DNA from: Sunxiuqinia sp965230765 | GTDB lineage: Bacteria > Bacteroidota > Bacteroidia > Bacteroidales > Prolixibacteraceae | Assembly (NCBI GenBank): GCA_965230765.1 | Contig: CBDDLR010000002.1 | Coordinates: 744,001 to 808,000, forward strand | Reading direction: 5' to 3' | DNA length: 64,000 nucleotides | Part shown: in pieces, positions 8,790 through 15,838 of the stretch | Position numbering within the stretch: the first letter of the stretch is position 1 | How the letters are laid out: each line of letters begins with the position of its first letter | Notes under the pieces: generated by a model | What the model was told of the DNA's origin: nothing | Seen by the model: the letters and a program-made list of their open reading frames with translations, nothing else | Database searches by the model: none | Program-made: the position numbers and the translations under genes

Positions 8790-9290
8790 ATGAAACAATT
8801 TAGTTTATTGTTTTTTGCAATTGCATTTGGACTATTTCTTTTTTCGTGTAGTGATGATGATGATACGGATCAAATAAAACCAGATATCGATTTGTCGATT
8901 AGTGGAGCTTTCCCAACTAATTGCGATACACTTTATTTTGGTGAAACATTTACCATGCAGGTGAGATTGGCCGACAATTTGGAGTTAGGTAGCATGAGTA
9001 TTGATATTCACAATAATTTTGATCATCATTCGCATACTACAGAAGTAACAGAGTGTTCGATGTCGCCAATTAAAACACCTGTAAACCCTTTTGTGCTTAT
9101 ACAGGATATTTCAATTCCTGAAGGGCAAACCGATTATTTGTTGACTCAGCAAATAAGCATTCCTAATGCGGATGGAAATGGCAACTTTGATGAAGGCGAT
9201 TATCACTTGTTTATTAGCCTTACCGATCAATCGGGCTGGTCAACACAGAAGGGGTTGAGCATTAAAATACTTCGAAGAGCTGTCTCATAA
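8790..9290 (+). CDS. Second DUF4625-like lipoprotein
   Basis: I start this gene at ATG 8790 (MKQFSLLFF), giving 166 residues. A longer in-frame extension upstream would overlap the previous gene and has no signal peptide. The signal peptide ends at the lipobox FSCS (Cys20), followed by DDDDTDQ. The mature domain resembles the preceding lipoprotein in length and layout (an N-terminal DIDLSISG strand, a His patch DHHSHTTE near 74-81, and a closing GDYHLFISLTDQSGWST strand pair), so the two look like diverged duplicates. It is the last gene of the metal-uptake run; a terminator hairpin spans its stop codon. Confidence 0.78.
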   Translation: MKQFSLLFFAIAFGLFLFSCSDDDDTDQIKPDIDLSISGAFPTNCDTLYFGETFTMQVRLADNLELGSMSIDIHNNFDHHSHTTEVTECSMSPIKTPVNPFVLIQDISIPEGQTDYLLTQQISIPNADGNGNFDEGDYHLFISLTDQSGWSTQKGLSIKILRRAVS

Positions 9291-9306
9291 ACAGCTCTTC
9301 ATTTTT
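9274..9306 (+). terminator. Terminator of the metal-uptake operon
   Basis: A perfect 10-bp stem GAAGAGCTGT/ACAGCTCTTC (9274-9283 with 9291-9300) is followed by ATTTTT. The stop codon of the last lipoprotein gene (9288-9290) sits in the loop, so the stem contains the final coding codons. Confidence 0.75.
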
Positions 9307-9322
9307 ACTGATTAAAGCTAAT

Positions 9323-10090
9323 TTACTCCACAAATTCAAGCAAGCCAAAATGCTCCGGTTGATGAACGCTTTTGCTGATATCGTAAATTGGGAAAAGGGT
9401 AGAGGTTGACCTTCTGTTTCCTGTGGCATCGTTGCGCTCTTGCCTGATAGCTAAAAAAGCCCATTGCGTTCCGGCTTTCACCGGGTAAAAAGTTTCCAGA
9501 TTGCTAAAAATGGATAATGGCAATGCAAACTCCATCGTCCAGCCACGGTCAATGTCTGAATTGTCGTTTACTGTTCCATCAATCGTTACTTCAACCTCAA
9601 AGTCTGGATTATAAGCTTTTACTACACCATTTTTGCCATTACGAAAATTGTTGAAGAAAAGTAAGTCGTTGGCAGCTTTGTACAGGTTTAGTTCAAAACA
9701 GAAATGCATGTCCAAACTGTCGGGAGCTGGTATTAGAAAAACTTCGGCACAGTCATCAAAATAGGGCTTCCCATCACGCTCAGTTTCACGGGCGGTGATG
9801 TATTTATCTTCACATTTAAAAAAAGCATACAGGTTCTTGTCGTCCCACAACATGCGAAATGTAGTTTTTTGTTGGTCGTCAGCCTTTTCAATTCGGTAAA
9901 AATGTTCAAATGTACGGCTTTCCGTTTTTTGCCAATCGACCTCATCCATTTTGCCATCCACCGTAATTGCACTGGTGGCTTTCGAAACTTTAAACAGCTC
10001 ATGATCTCCTAGCCGCAATTTCTTTTGGGCAATACTTTGACAACAAATTGTTAGGGTGGCGACAAGGCAAAATAAGATTGATTTTTTCAT
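9323..10090 (-). CDS. Secreted CBM9-like (carbohydrate-binding family 9-like) protein
   Basis: A 255-residue protein with an N-terminal signal peptide ending at SIAQ (residue 21). The rest is one CBM9-like beta-sandwich: ITVDGKMDEVDW near 43-54, LWDDKNLYAFFKCEDKYI near 85-102, DDCAEVFLIP near 112-121, WTMEFALPLSIFS, and a C-terminal FGLLEF strand. Such stand-alone domains bind sugars or act in export of sugar-active proteins; no catalytic domain is present. It lies downstream of the sugar-acid operon on the same strand but is separated from it by a hairpin terminator, so it probably has its own promoter within the 98-bp gap. Confidence 0.82.
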   Translation of the reverse strand: MKKSILFCLVATLTICCQSIAQKKLRLGDHELFKVSKATSAITVDGKMDEVDWQKTESRTFEHFYRIEKADDQQKTTFRMLWDDKNLYAFFKCEDKYITARETERDGKPYFDDCAEVFLIPAPDSLDMHFCFELNLYKAANDLLFFNNFRNGKNGVVKAYNPDFEVEVTIDGTVNDNSDIDRGWTMEFALPLSIFSNLETFYPVKAGTQWAFLAIRQERNDATGNRRSTSTLFPIYDISKSVHQPEHFGLLEFVE

Positions 10091-10124
10091 TGCGTAAGGT
10101 TGAATTATTGAATTGGAAAGTTAT

Positions 10125-10157
10125 AAAAAAAAGACATAGCCAGATTTGCCATGTCTT
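10125..10157 (-). terminator. Terminator of the sugar-acid operon
   Basis: On the minus strand a 10-bp stem (10157-10148 with 10140-10131, one G-U pair) is followed by eight T residues. It ends transcription after the semialdehyde dehydrogenase gene. Confidence 0.75.
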
Positions 10158-10188
10158 TGAAAATCGGTAACCAAAAGCCAATGTTGTA

Positions 10189-11763
10189 CTATTTGATAGC
10201 CTCTTTTGTCATCTTCCCATTTACTTTCCTGGTAAGGCGCAACGGATTGCTGTTTTTTATTGCATCGGGCAAAATGCTGTCCGGAATGTTTTGATAAGCT
10301 ACAAAGCGAGCAAAACGAACAATTGCCTCGCCACCTACGCTGGTAGCCCAGCCAATAGATGAAGCAGGGAAAGGGCCACCGTGCTGCATGGATGGGTTTA
10401 CATCTACCCCGGTTGGAAAACCGTTGTAAATGATTCGACCTGCTTTTAATTCCAGTATGTTGGTCAGTTTTGCAGTGAGTTCATCATCGCCATCTGAATG
10501 AATGGTAGCAGTTAATTGTCCTTCTAGATTCTGTGCCAGTTGCAGCATTTCTGCTTCATTTTGCGCTTCAACCACCAGGGTCATTGGACCAAATACTTCT
10601 TCACCCAAGGATTTGTCGGCAAGGAAATCGGCCACGCTTGTTTTAAAAACAGCATTGGGTGGAAGCATCTCATCGTCCATTTCTGTTTCGTTCAACCAGT
10701 TAACCCGGTTATTGTCTTTTAAACGCTCCAGGCCAGCCTGATAGGCAGAAACAATTCCGGCATTAAGCATCACACCGCGGGATGTTGCTTCAAGTTGCAG
10801 AGCCAATTTACGGGTAAATTCGTCATTGGGAAATGTTACAACTAAACCTGGATTGGTGCAGAACTGTCCAACGCCCATGCAAACCGAACCAGCCAATCCG
10901 TTAACAAGTACGTCTAGATTCTTAGTAAGTGCTTTCTTTCCGATGAACACCGGATTAATACTACCCATTTCAGCATAAACAGGAATTGGGCTTGGTCTGG
11001 CAGCAGCAAGATCCATTAGCGCTTTCCCTCCTTTAAACGAGCCAGTAAAACCAACAGCCTGCGTAAGAGGGTGGATAACAAGTTCTCCTCCAAGTTTATT
11101 CCCAACGCCCTGAAGCATGGCGAAAACACCAGCAGGCATGCCGGTTTTTTTAGCAGCAACATCCACTGCGTGGGCAAATAATTCCGATGTCTCCGGGTGG
11201 GAGGGATGTCCTTTTACAATTACCGGATTTCCTGCAGCCAGGGCAGAAGCAGTGTCGCCGCCCAGTGTGCCAAAAGCAAATGGGAAATTAGACGCTCCAA
11301 AAACCACTACCGGGCCAATTGGCTTCATCATTCTTCGTACGTCAGGTTTTGGTACGGGTTGCCGATCAGGAATGGCGGTGTCAATGCTAGCTTGTGTCCA
11401 CTGACCTTCTGCTGCGATTGCAGCAAACGCCCTGATTTGGCCACAGGTGCGGCCGCGTTCTCCCGTCATTCGTGGTATACCCAGTGCTGACTCACGATCA
11501 CCGATTTCAAGCAATTGATCGCCTAAGGCTTCAATCTCGATGGCAATGGCATCCAAAAAAGCAGCAATTGTTTTACCGTCCAGCTTTCTATATGTTTCGA
11601 AAGCTTCAGTGGCTTTGCTCATTGCTTGCTCTATTTCAGCCATCCCAGAAGTTGCAAAGTTGCCACGTCCTTCTTTGGTTGCTGGATTTATAGATTGAAA
11701 TTCTGCTCCGGATGGTTTCACCCATTCTCCGGCTACATATGATTTTCCTGTAATTTTTATCAT
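10189..11763 (-). CDS. Alpha-ketoglutaric semialdehyde (2,5-dioxovalerate) dehydrogenase
   Basis: A 524-residue NAD(P)-dependent aldehyde dehydrogenase. The cofactor site has FGASNFPFAFGTLGGDTASALAAG (about 155-178) and GFTGSFKGG (238-246). The general-base Glu is in YAEMGSINP (E265) and the catalytic Cys in VGQFCTNPG (C302). The long form and these motif contexts match the KGSADH group, which oxidises 2,5-dioxopentanoate to 2-oxoglutarate at the end of non-phosphorylative pentose or sugar-acid routes. It is the last of four tightly spaced minus-strand genes with a lactonase and an FAH-family dehydratase, which supports that role over a general aldehyde scavenger. Confidence 0.92.
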   Translation of the reverse strand: MIKITGKSYVAGEWVKPSGAEFQSINPATKEGRGNFATSGMAEIEQAMSKATEAFETYRKLDGKTIAAFLDAIAIEIEALGDQLLEIGDRESALGIPRMTGERGRTCGQIRAFAAIAAEGQWTQASIDTAIPDRQPVPKPDVRRMMKPIGPVVVFGASNFPFAFGTLGGDTASALAAGNPVIVKGHPSHPETSELFAHAVDVAAKKTGMPAGVFAMLQGVGNKLGGELVIHPLTQAVGFTGSFKGGKALMDLAAARPSPIPVYAEMGSINPVFIGKKALTKNLDVLVNGLAGSVCMGVGQFCTNPGLVVTFPNDEFTRKLALQLEATSRGVMLNAGIVSAYQAGLERLKDNNRVNWLNETEMDDEMLPPNAVFKTSVADFLADKSLGEEVFGPMTLVVEAQNEAEMLQLAQNLEGQLTATIHSDGDDELTAKLTNILELKAGRIIYNGFPTGVDVNPSMQHGGPFPASSIGWATSVGGEAIVRFARFVAYQNIPDSILPDAIKNSNPLRLTRKVNGKMTKEAIK

Positions 11764-11785
11764 TGTTTATGGTTTTGTTTTTGAA

Positions 11786-12736
11786 TTATACTACCTGGCA
11801 CCTAAGTGCTTCACCTTTTAAAGCCCTTTCTACTTCTTCTGCAGCAAAGCGTTGCAGTCTTTTTACGCTGGCGGAACTGTAATACGAAATATGGGGCGTC
11901 ATTATCACATTCTTTGCAGTTCTCAACGGATGATCCAATTCCATTGGTTCAGCTTCAAATACATCAATCCCTGCATTGGTAATCTGCCCTTCGTTGAGTG
12001 CCTGAGCCAATTCTTTGGTGTTAATTAATGCCCCACGTGAAGTATTGATGAGTGTAGCTGTCGGTTTTATTTTCGTCAAAGTAGCTGCATCAATTAAATG
12101 ATGTGTTTCTTTCATGTGTGGCAAGTGAAGGGAAAGGATGTCGGAAATTTCTACTGCTTCTTCTAAATTCACCTTTTTAATGTCAAGGGCAGCTAAATCT
12201 TCTTCAGAAACAAAGGGATCGTAAGCAAAACAATTAAAGCCAAATACTTGCATACGTTTGGCGGTTTCCCTTCCAATTCTTCCTGCACCCAGCATAACAA
12301 AGTTCATATCAGAAAAAGATTTTAACTCGGTTGGAGAGGAAGCTGGCCATGTGTTATTTCTGATAGCACTATCCCAAAACGGAATTTGCCTGGCAAGAGA
12401 CAAAGCCAATGCTGCTGCATGATCAGCTACTTCTGCAATGCCATAATCGGGCACATTGCAAACGGGTATGTTGTATTTTTTTGCAGCTTCCAAATCAATA
12501 TTGTCAACGCCAATTCCGTAACGTACAATGACTTTACATTTTTTAAGGCTGGCAAAAATTCGTTCCGTGTAAATCCCATATTGAACTAAAATTGCATCGG
12601 CATCTTTCACAACATTTATGATGTCGTCTTCTTCTTTGTACTGATGGATTTCCAAGTCGAAACCTGCTTGTTCACACACCTTTTTTTCTTCCTCAAAAGC
12701 TCCGGCAAAATTGCAATCTGATATTACTACTTTCAT
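11786..12736 (-). CDS. D-isomer-specific 2-hydroxyacid dehydrogenase (CtBP/PGDH-like)
   Basis: A 316-residue NAD-dependent oxidoreductase. The Rossmann motif is GAGRIGRETAKRM (about 152-164). The catalytic triad is visible as Arg in NTSRGALI, Glu in DVFEAEP and His in MTPHISYYS, in the usual order for D-2-hydroxyacid dehydrogenases. The N-terminal region (VQYGIYTERIFASLKKCKVIVRYGIGVDNIDLEAA) fits the C-terminal-binding-protein-like subgroup. Its substrate is unknown. It sits 6 bases after the FAH-family gene and 22 bases before the semialdehyde dehydrogenase gene, so it probably handles a keto or hydroxy acid of the same pathway, for example a side branch through glycolate/glyoxylate; this is inference. 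Confidence 0.9.
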   Translation of the reverse strand: MKVVISDCNFAGAFEEEKKVCEQAGFDLEIHQYKEEDDIINVVKDADAILVQYGIYTERIFASLKKCKVIVRYGIGVDNIDLEAAKKYNIPVCNVPDYGIAEVADHAAALALSLARQIPFWDSAIRNNTWPASSPTELKSFSDMNFVMLGAGRIGRETAKRMQVFGFNCFAYDPFVSEEDLAALDIKKVNLEEAVEISDILSLHLPHMKETHHLIDAATLTKIKPTATLINTSRGALINTKELAQALNEGQITNAGIDVFEAEPMELDHPLRTAKNVIMTPHISYYSSASVKRLQRFAAEEVERALKGEALRCQVV

Positions 12737-12742
12737 CTGTTA

Positions 12743-13912
12743 CTATTTTAAAAGTCCTCGTTTGTTTAGGTTTTTCATTAGGGCAGAAATTCCAAAAGTC
12801 CATTGAGGGGCTTTGTTGGTGTGGTTTACCTTGTTCGTAAGTTTGCCTAGCATGTCTGAAGATATGCTTACTACATCACCAATTTTATGGGTGAAGCCGT
12901 TCCCGCTGCCTCCACGGTCTTTGGTCGGGGCAAACAATGTTCCTGTAAATAAGGCAAAACCATCCGGGTATTGATGATTTTCTCCATATGTTTGTCCAAC
13001 CAAATCCAGTATGTCACGACTTATTTGGGTCATATCACTTTTATCATCCAATATGAAATTATCTACTTTTCCTTCAACCACCACGCGCACCTCTGCCTTT
13101 CGTACATCTTCAATTGAAAATGTATCGTCAAACAATCGGATAAACGGGCCAATGGAGCAGGAAGCATTGTTGTCTTTGGCTTTCCCAAGGAGCAGGGCGC
13201 TTCGCCCTTCAATATCCCTGAGGTTAACATCGTTACCCAGTGCTGCCCCAACAGGTTCTCCGTTTCCGTTGATGGCGAGTACAATTTCTGGTTCCGGATT
13301 GTTCCATTCGGAGATAGGAAGAATACCGATTTCTGCACCAATTCCTACTGATGAAAGGGGTTGAGCTTTGGTAAATACTTCTGCAAATGGCCCAATCCCC
13401 ACTTCCATGTATTGCGACCACATGCCCTCTGCCTGCAGTACTTCCTTAAGATCTTCTGATTCTTTTGATCCGGGTACCAGGTTTTTAATATCCCCACCAA
13501 TTTGCTCATTTATTTTTCCACGGAGTGCATCAGCTTTTGAGGCATCTCCACCTGCCCGTTCTTCAATTACCCGTTCAAGCATGGATACCATAAACGTTAC
13601 ACCACAAGCTTTAATGGCTTGAATATCAAATGGTGATAGAAAATGTGATTTGTCAGTTGCCTGATCGATGGAGTTTTGCATAAGTTCTTCATAATCGCCG
13701 ATTCTTGGCAATGATGAAATTTCGATTTTCTTCGGATCAAAATCCATGTTGAATAAATCAGAGGTAGTTGGAGCAATGCTGCTTAAGTCGAAAACACCTT
13801 CTTCTTTAATAATTACCGGACTGGGCCCGCTAATTTCACCAATGACCCACGCACGGCCAATCAGTGTCCCATTAAAGTTGTCTTTAGGTAAAAATTGTTT
13901 TAAAATACTCAT
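12743..13912 (-). CDS. FAH-family protein, probable 2-keto-3-deoxy sugar-acid dehydratase (XylX-like)
   Basis: A 389-residue fumarylacetoacetate hydrolase superfamily protein. Metal-binding acidic residues appear in EWNNPEPEIV (about 202-211) and GNDVNLRD (226-233). Length, the N-terminal FLPKDNFNGTLIGRAW and DLSSIAPTTSDLFN segments resemble Caulobacter XylX, which dehydrates 2-keto-3-deoxy-xylonate to alpha-ketoglutaric semialdehyde. That product is the substrate of the dehydrogenase encoded two genes downstream, which supports the call. The upstream gene is a lactonase, 26 bases away. The alternative is another FAH hydrolase acting on an acylpyruvate; the operon argues against it. Confidence 0.82.
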   Translation of the reverse strand: MSILKQFLPKDNFNGTLIGRAWVIGEISGPSPVIIKEEGVFDLSSIAPTTSDLFNMDFDPKKIEISSLPRIGDYEELMQNSIDQATDKSHFLSPFDIQAIKACGVTFMVSMLERVIEERAGGDASKADALRGKINEQIGGDIKNLVPGSKESEDLKEVLQAEGMWSQYMEVGIGPFAEVFTKAQPLSSVGIGAEIGILPISEWNNPEPEIVLAINGNGEPVGAALGNDVNLRDIEGRSALLLGKAKDNNASCSIGPFIRLFDDTFSIEDVRKAEVRVVVEGKVDNFILDDKSDMTQISRDILDLVGQTYGENHQYPDGFALFTGTLFAPTKDRGGSGNGFTHKIGDVVSISSDMLGKLTNKVNHTNKAPQWTFGISALMKNLNKRGLLK

Positions 13913-13938
13913 TTTGTTATTGTTAGTTTTTGAAGTGT

Positions 13939-14814
13939 TTATGAATGAAAAGTAGGAGTGGGCAAACCTTTAACCCCTGGTTTAAGCGAAAAAAGACTAC
14001 CTGCAAGCGGGTATTTTTTTATCGCATCCTCACTCATGAAAAACCTTGCGGTTGTTATAAATAAGGTGTCTAGTTCTGACCCGCCAAAAGTGCAACTGGT
14101 AATGTTTGGTACAGGCATTGGGATAACTTCCAATACTTTTCCTTCAGGAGATATTTTTGTAATCCTGCTACCAGCAAATGAAGTTTGCCAGATGTTTCCT
14201 TCAGCATCAACCGTCATTCCATCCGGATTACCTTCAGATTTGTCGCCGAACCTGTAGAGTACCCTTTTGTTACAGATCATGCCTTCGTTCGCATCAAAAG
14301 CATAAATAACCCTTTTTGTGGAGTCGATGTGGTACATGGTTTTCCCATCCGGGCTGAAAGCTGGACCGTTGGTGATCGTGTACCCGTCATCCATAATTGT
14401 AACGCTTAGGTCTGGAGCAAGTTTATACAACGAGCCTGTACTGGCTTTTTCAGCTTCGTCCATTGAGCCTGCCCAAAAATTTCCAGAGCTGTCCAGTTTA
14501 CCATCGTTAAACCTATTTCCGGCAATATGAGCTTCAGGCATTTGAATAGGTGTAAATTTGTTTTTATCCAGATCTATAAAAGCAAATCCATCTCTGGTTG
14601 TTCCCAAAAATCCATCGTCATCTTTTTCAACAAGGCTAGTTACCATAAAGTCAAGCGACCATGTTTTTTTGCCTTGATCATAAATTGTATATCGGTGAAC
14701 TTTATTCTCAACGATATCTACCCAGTAAATAGCTTGTTCATTTTCGACCCACAAAGGGCCTTCGCCAAGCGTAGAAGGGATTTCCCATAAACATTTCAAT
14801 TCAGTCATAGTCAA
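13939..14814 (-). CDS. SMP-30/gluconolactonase family sugar lactonase
   Basis: A 291-residue six-bladed beta-propeller of the SMP-30/regucalcin family. Metal ligands are visible as Glu in GEGPLW (E18), Asn/Asp in NRFNDGKLD (near 102-110), the N of ITNGPAFSPDG (near 146), and Asp in PDGMTVDAEGNIW (near 195-207). These enzymes hydrolyse aldonolactones to the aldonic acid. As the first gene of a minus-strand operon ending in a semialdehyde dehydrogenase, it probably opens a pentono- or hexonolactone. An imperfectly understood 10-bp inverted repeat lies about 60 bases upstream of the start and may be the operator. Confidence 0.9.
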   Translation of the reverse strand: MTMTELKCLWEIPSTLGEGPLWVENEQAIYWVDIVENKVHRYTIYDQGKKTWSLDFMVTSLVEKDDDGFLGTTRDGFAFIDLDKNKFTPIQMPEAHIAGNRFNDGKLDSSGNFWAGSMDEAEKASTGSLYKLAPDLSVTIMDDGYTITNGPAFSPDGKTMYHIDSTKRVIYAFDANEGMICNKRVLYRFGDKSEGNPDGMTVDAEGNIWQTSFAGSRITKISPEGKVLEVIPMPVPNITSCTFGGSELDTLFITTARFFMSEDAIKKYPLAGSLFSLKPGVKGLPTPTFHS

Positions 14815-14871
14815 ATAGCTTAATTGATAGTTGTTGGTCTGGTTTGTTCTGTTCTGATATTTTGTTTAAAA

Positions 14872-14902
14872 AAAATACTAATTGTTTGTATGTTAGTATT
14901 TT
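14872..14902. promoter_or_regulatory. Inverted repeat upstream of the sugar-acid operon, candidate operator
   Basis: Perfect 10-bp arms AAAATACTAA (14872-14881) and TTAGTATTTT (14893-14902) flank an 11-base spacer. It lies 58 bases upstream of the lactonase start in the 250-bp divergent region shared with the GNAT gene. It could bind a dimeric regulator (LacI or GntR type), but no such regulator is encoded nearby. Confidence 0.4.
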
Positions 14903-15064
14903 AATCTTTGCTTTTCAGTTCGATTAATAATTTAATGTGCAAGATAATAAGAATATTTATAATTTTTCAGTTTCTCTATGAATGATATTTTTATAACATG
15001 AAATATTCCACAAAGTTTAATAATTTTAAGGATAATATCAGTTGATTTTAAAACCGTTACAGTT

Positions 15065-15838
15065 ATGGATCATTACATTCAGTTAGACCCAGATACCATT
15101 GACACAGAACATATTTGCTGTGCATTTTCTGATAAAAAATGTGCAGAAGGTTACGCTCTCAAGAAAGAGTGGTTAAAAAAAGAGTTCGAGAAGGGATATG
15201 TATTTAGAAGGCTGGATGAACGCGCTAAAGTATTTATTGAATATGGTCCGGCTGAGAATGCATGGTTGCCAATTATTGCACCAAATTATTTAAATATTAA
15301 CTGCTTCTGGGTGTCTGGAAAATATAAAGGCAAGGGGCATGGAAAAGCATTATTGCAGCATGCCGTTGATGATGCAATAAAACAAAACAGAGATGGTCTT
15401 GTAACGGTGATTGGTACTAAAAAGTATCATTTTATGAGCGATACTAAATGGCTGTTGCGTCAGGGTTTTGAGGTGGTTGAAGAATTGACTTATGGGTTTA
15501 GCTTACTTATGAAAAAAATACATGCTAATGCTCCAAATCCCATATTTAATGATTCTGCTAAATCAGGCGAATGCTCCAACAAAGAAGGACTGGTGGCTTA
15601 TTATACCAATCGTTGTCCGTTTACTGAGTTGCATGTTAAAACTTCATTGACTGAGACAGCAGAGAAGCGAAATCTGCCTTTGCAAATCATCAAACTCGAA
15701 ACCATGGAGCAGGCACAAAAAGCACCTAGCCCTGCAACAATCTTCAGCTTGTTTTACAAGGGGAAATTTGTAACCACTGATATAAGCGCATGCATGGATA
15801 GTCGTTTTGATAAGATTATGGACAAGGCAACAAAGTAA
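15065..15838 (+). CDS. GNAT acetyltransferase with C-terminal YoaP-like domain
   Basis: A 257-residue two-domain protein. The N-terminal GNAT domain (about 40-150) has the acetyl-CoA loop region KYKGKGHGKALLQHAVDDA near 87-105. The C-terminal part (about 170-255) resembles the YoaP domain, with YYTNRCPFTELHVK (a CPF/thioredoxin-like turn) and FSLFYKGKFVTTDISACMD. Several Cys residues (CC at 18-19, C26) are unusual for GNATs. The substrate is unknown. It is divergent from the sugar-acid operon, and its stop directly abuts the stop of ligA with no gap. Confidence 0.85.
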   Translation: MDHYIQLDPDTIDTEHICCAFSDKKCAEGYALKKEWLKKEFEKGYVFRRLDERAKVFIEYGPAENAWLPIIAPNYLNINCFWVSGKYKGKGHGKALLQHAVDDAIKQNRDGLVTVIGTKKYHFMSDTKWLLRQGFEVVEELTYGFSLLMKKIHANAPNPIFNDSAKSGECSNKEGLVAYYTNRCPFTELHVKTSLTETAEKRNLPLQIIKLETMEQAQKAPSPATIFSLFYKGKFVTTDISACMDSRFDKIMDKATK

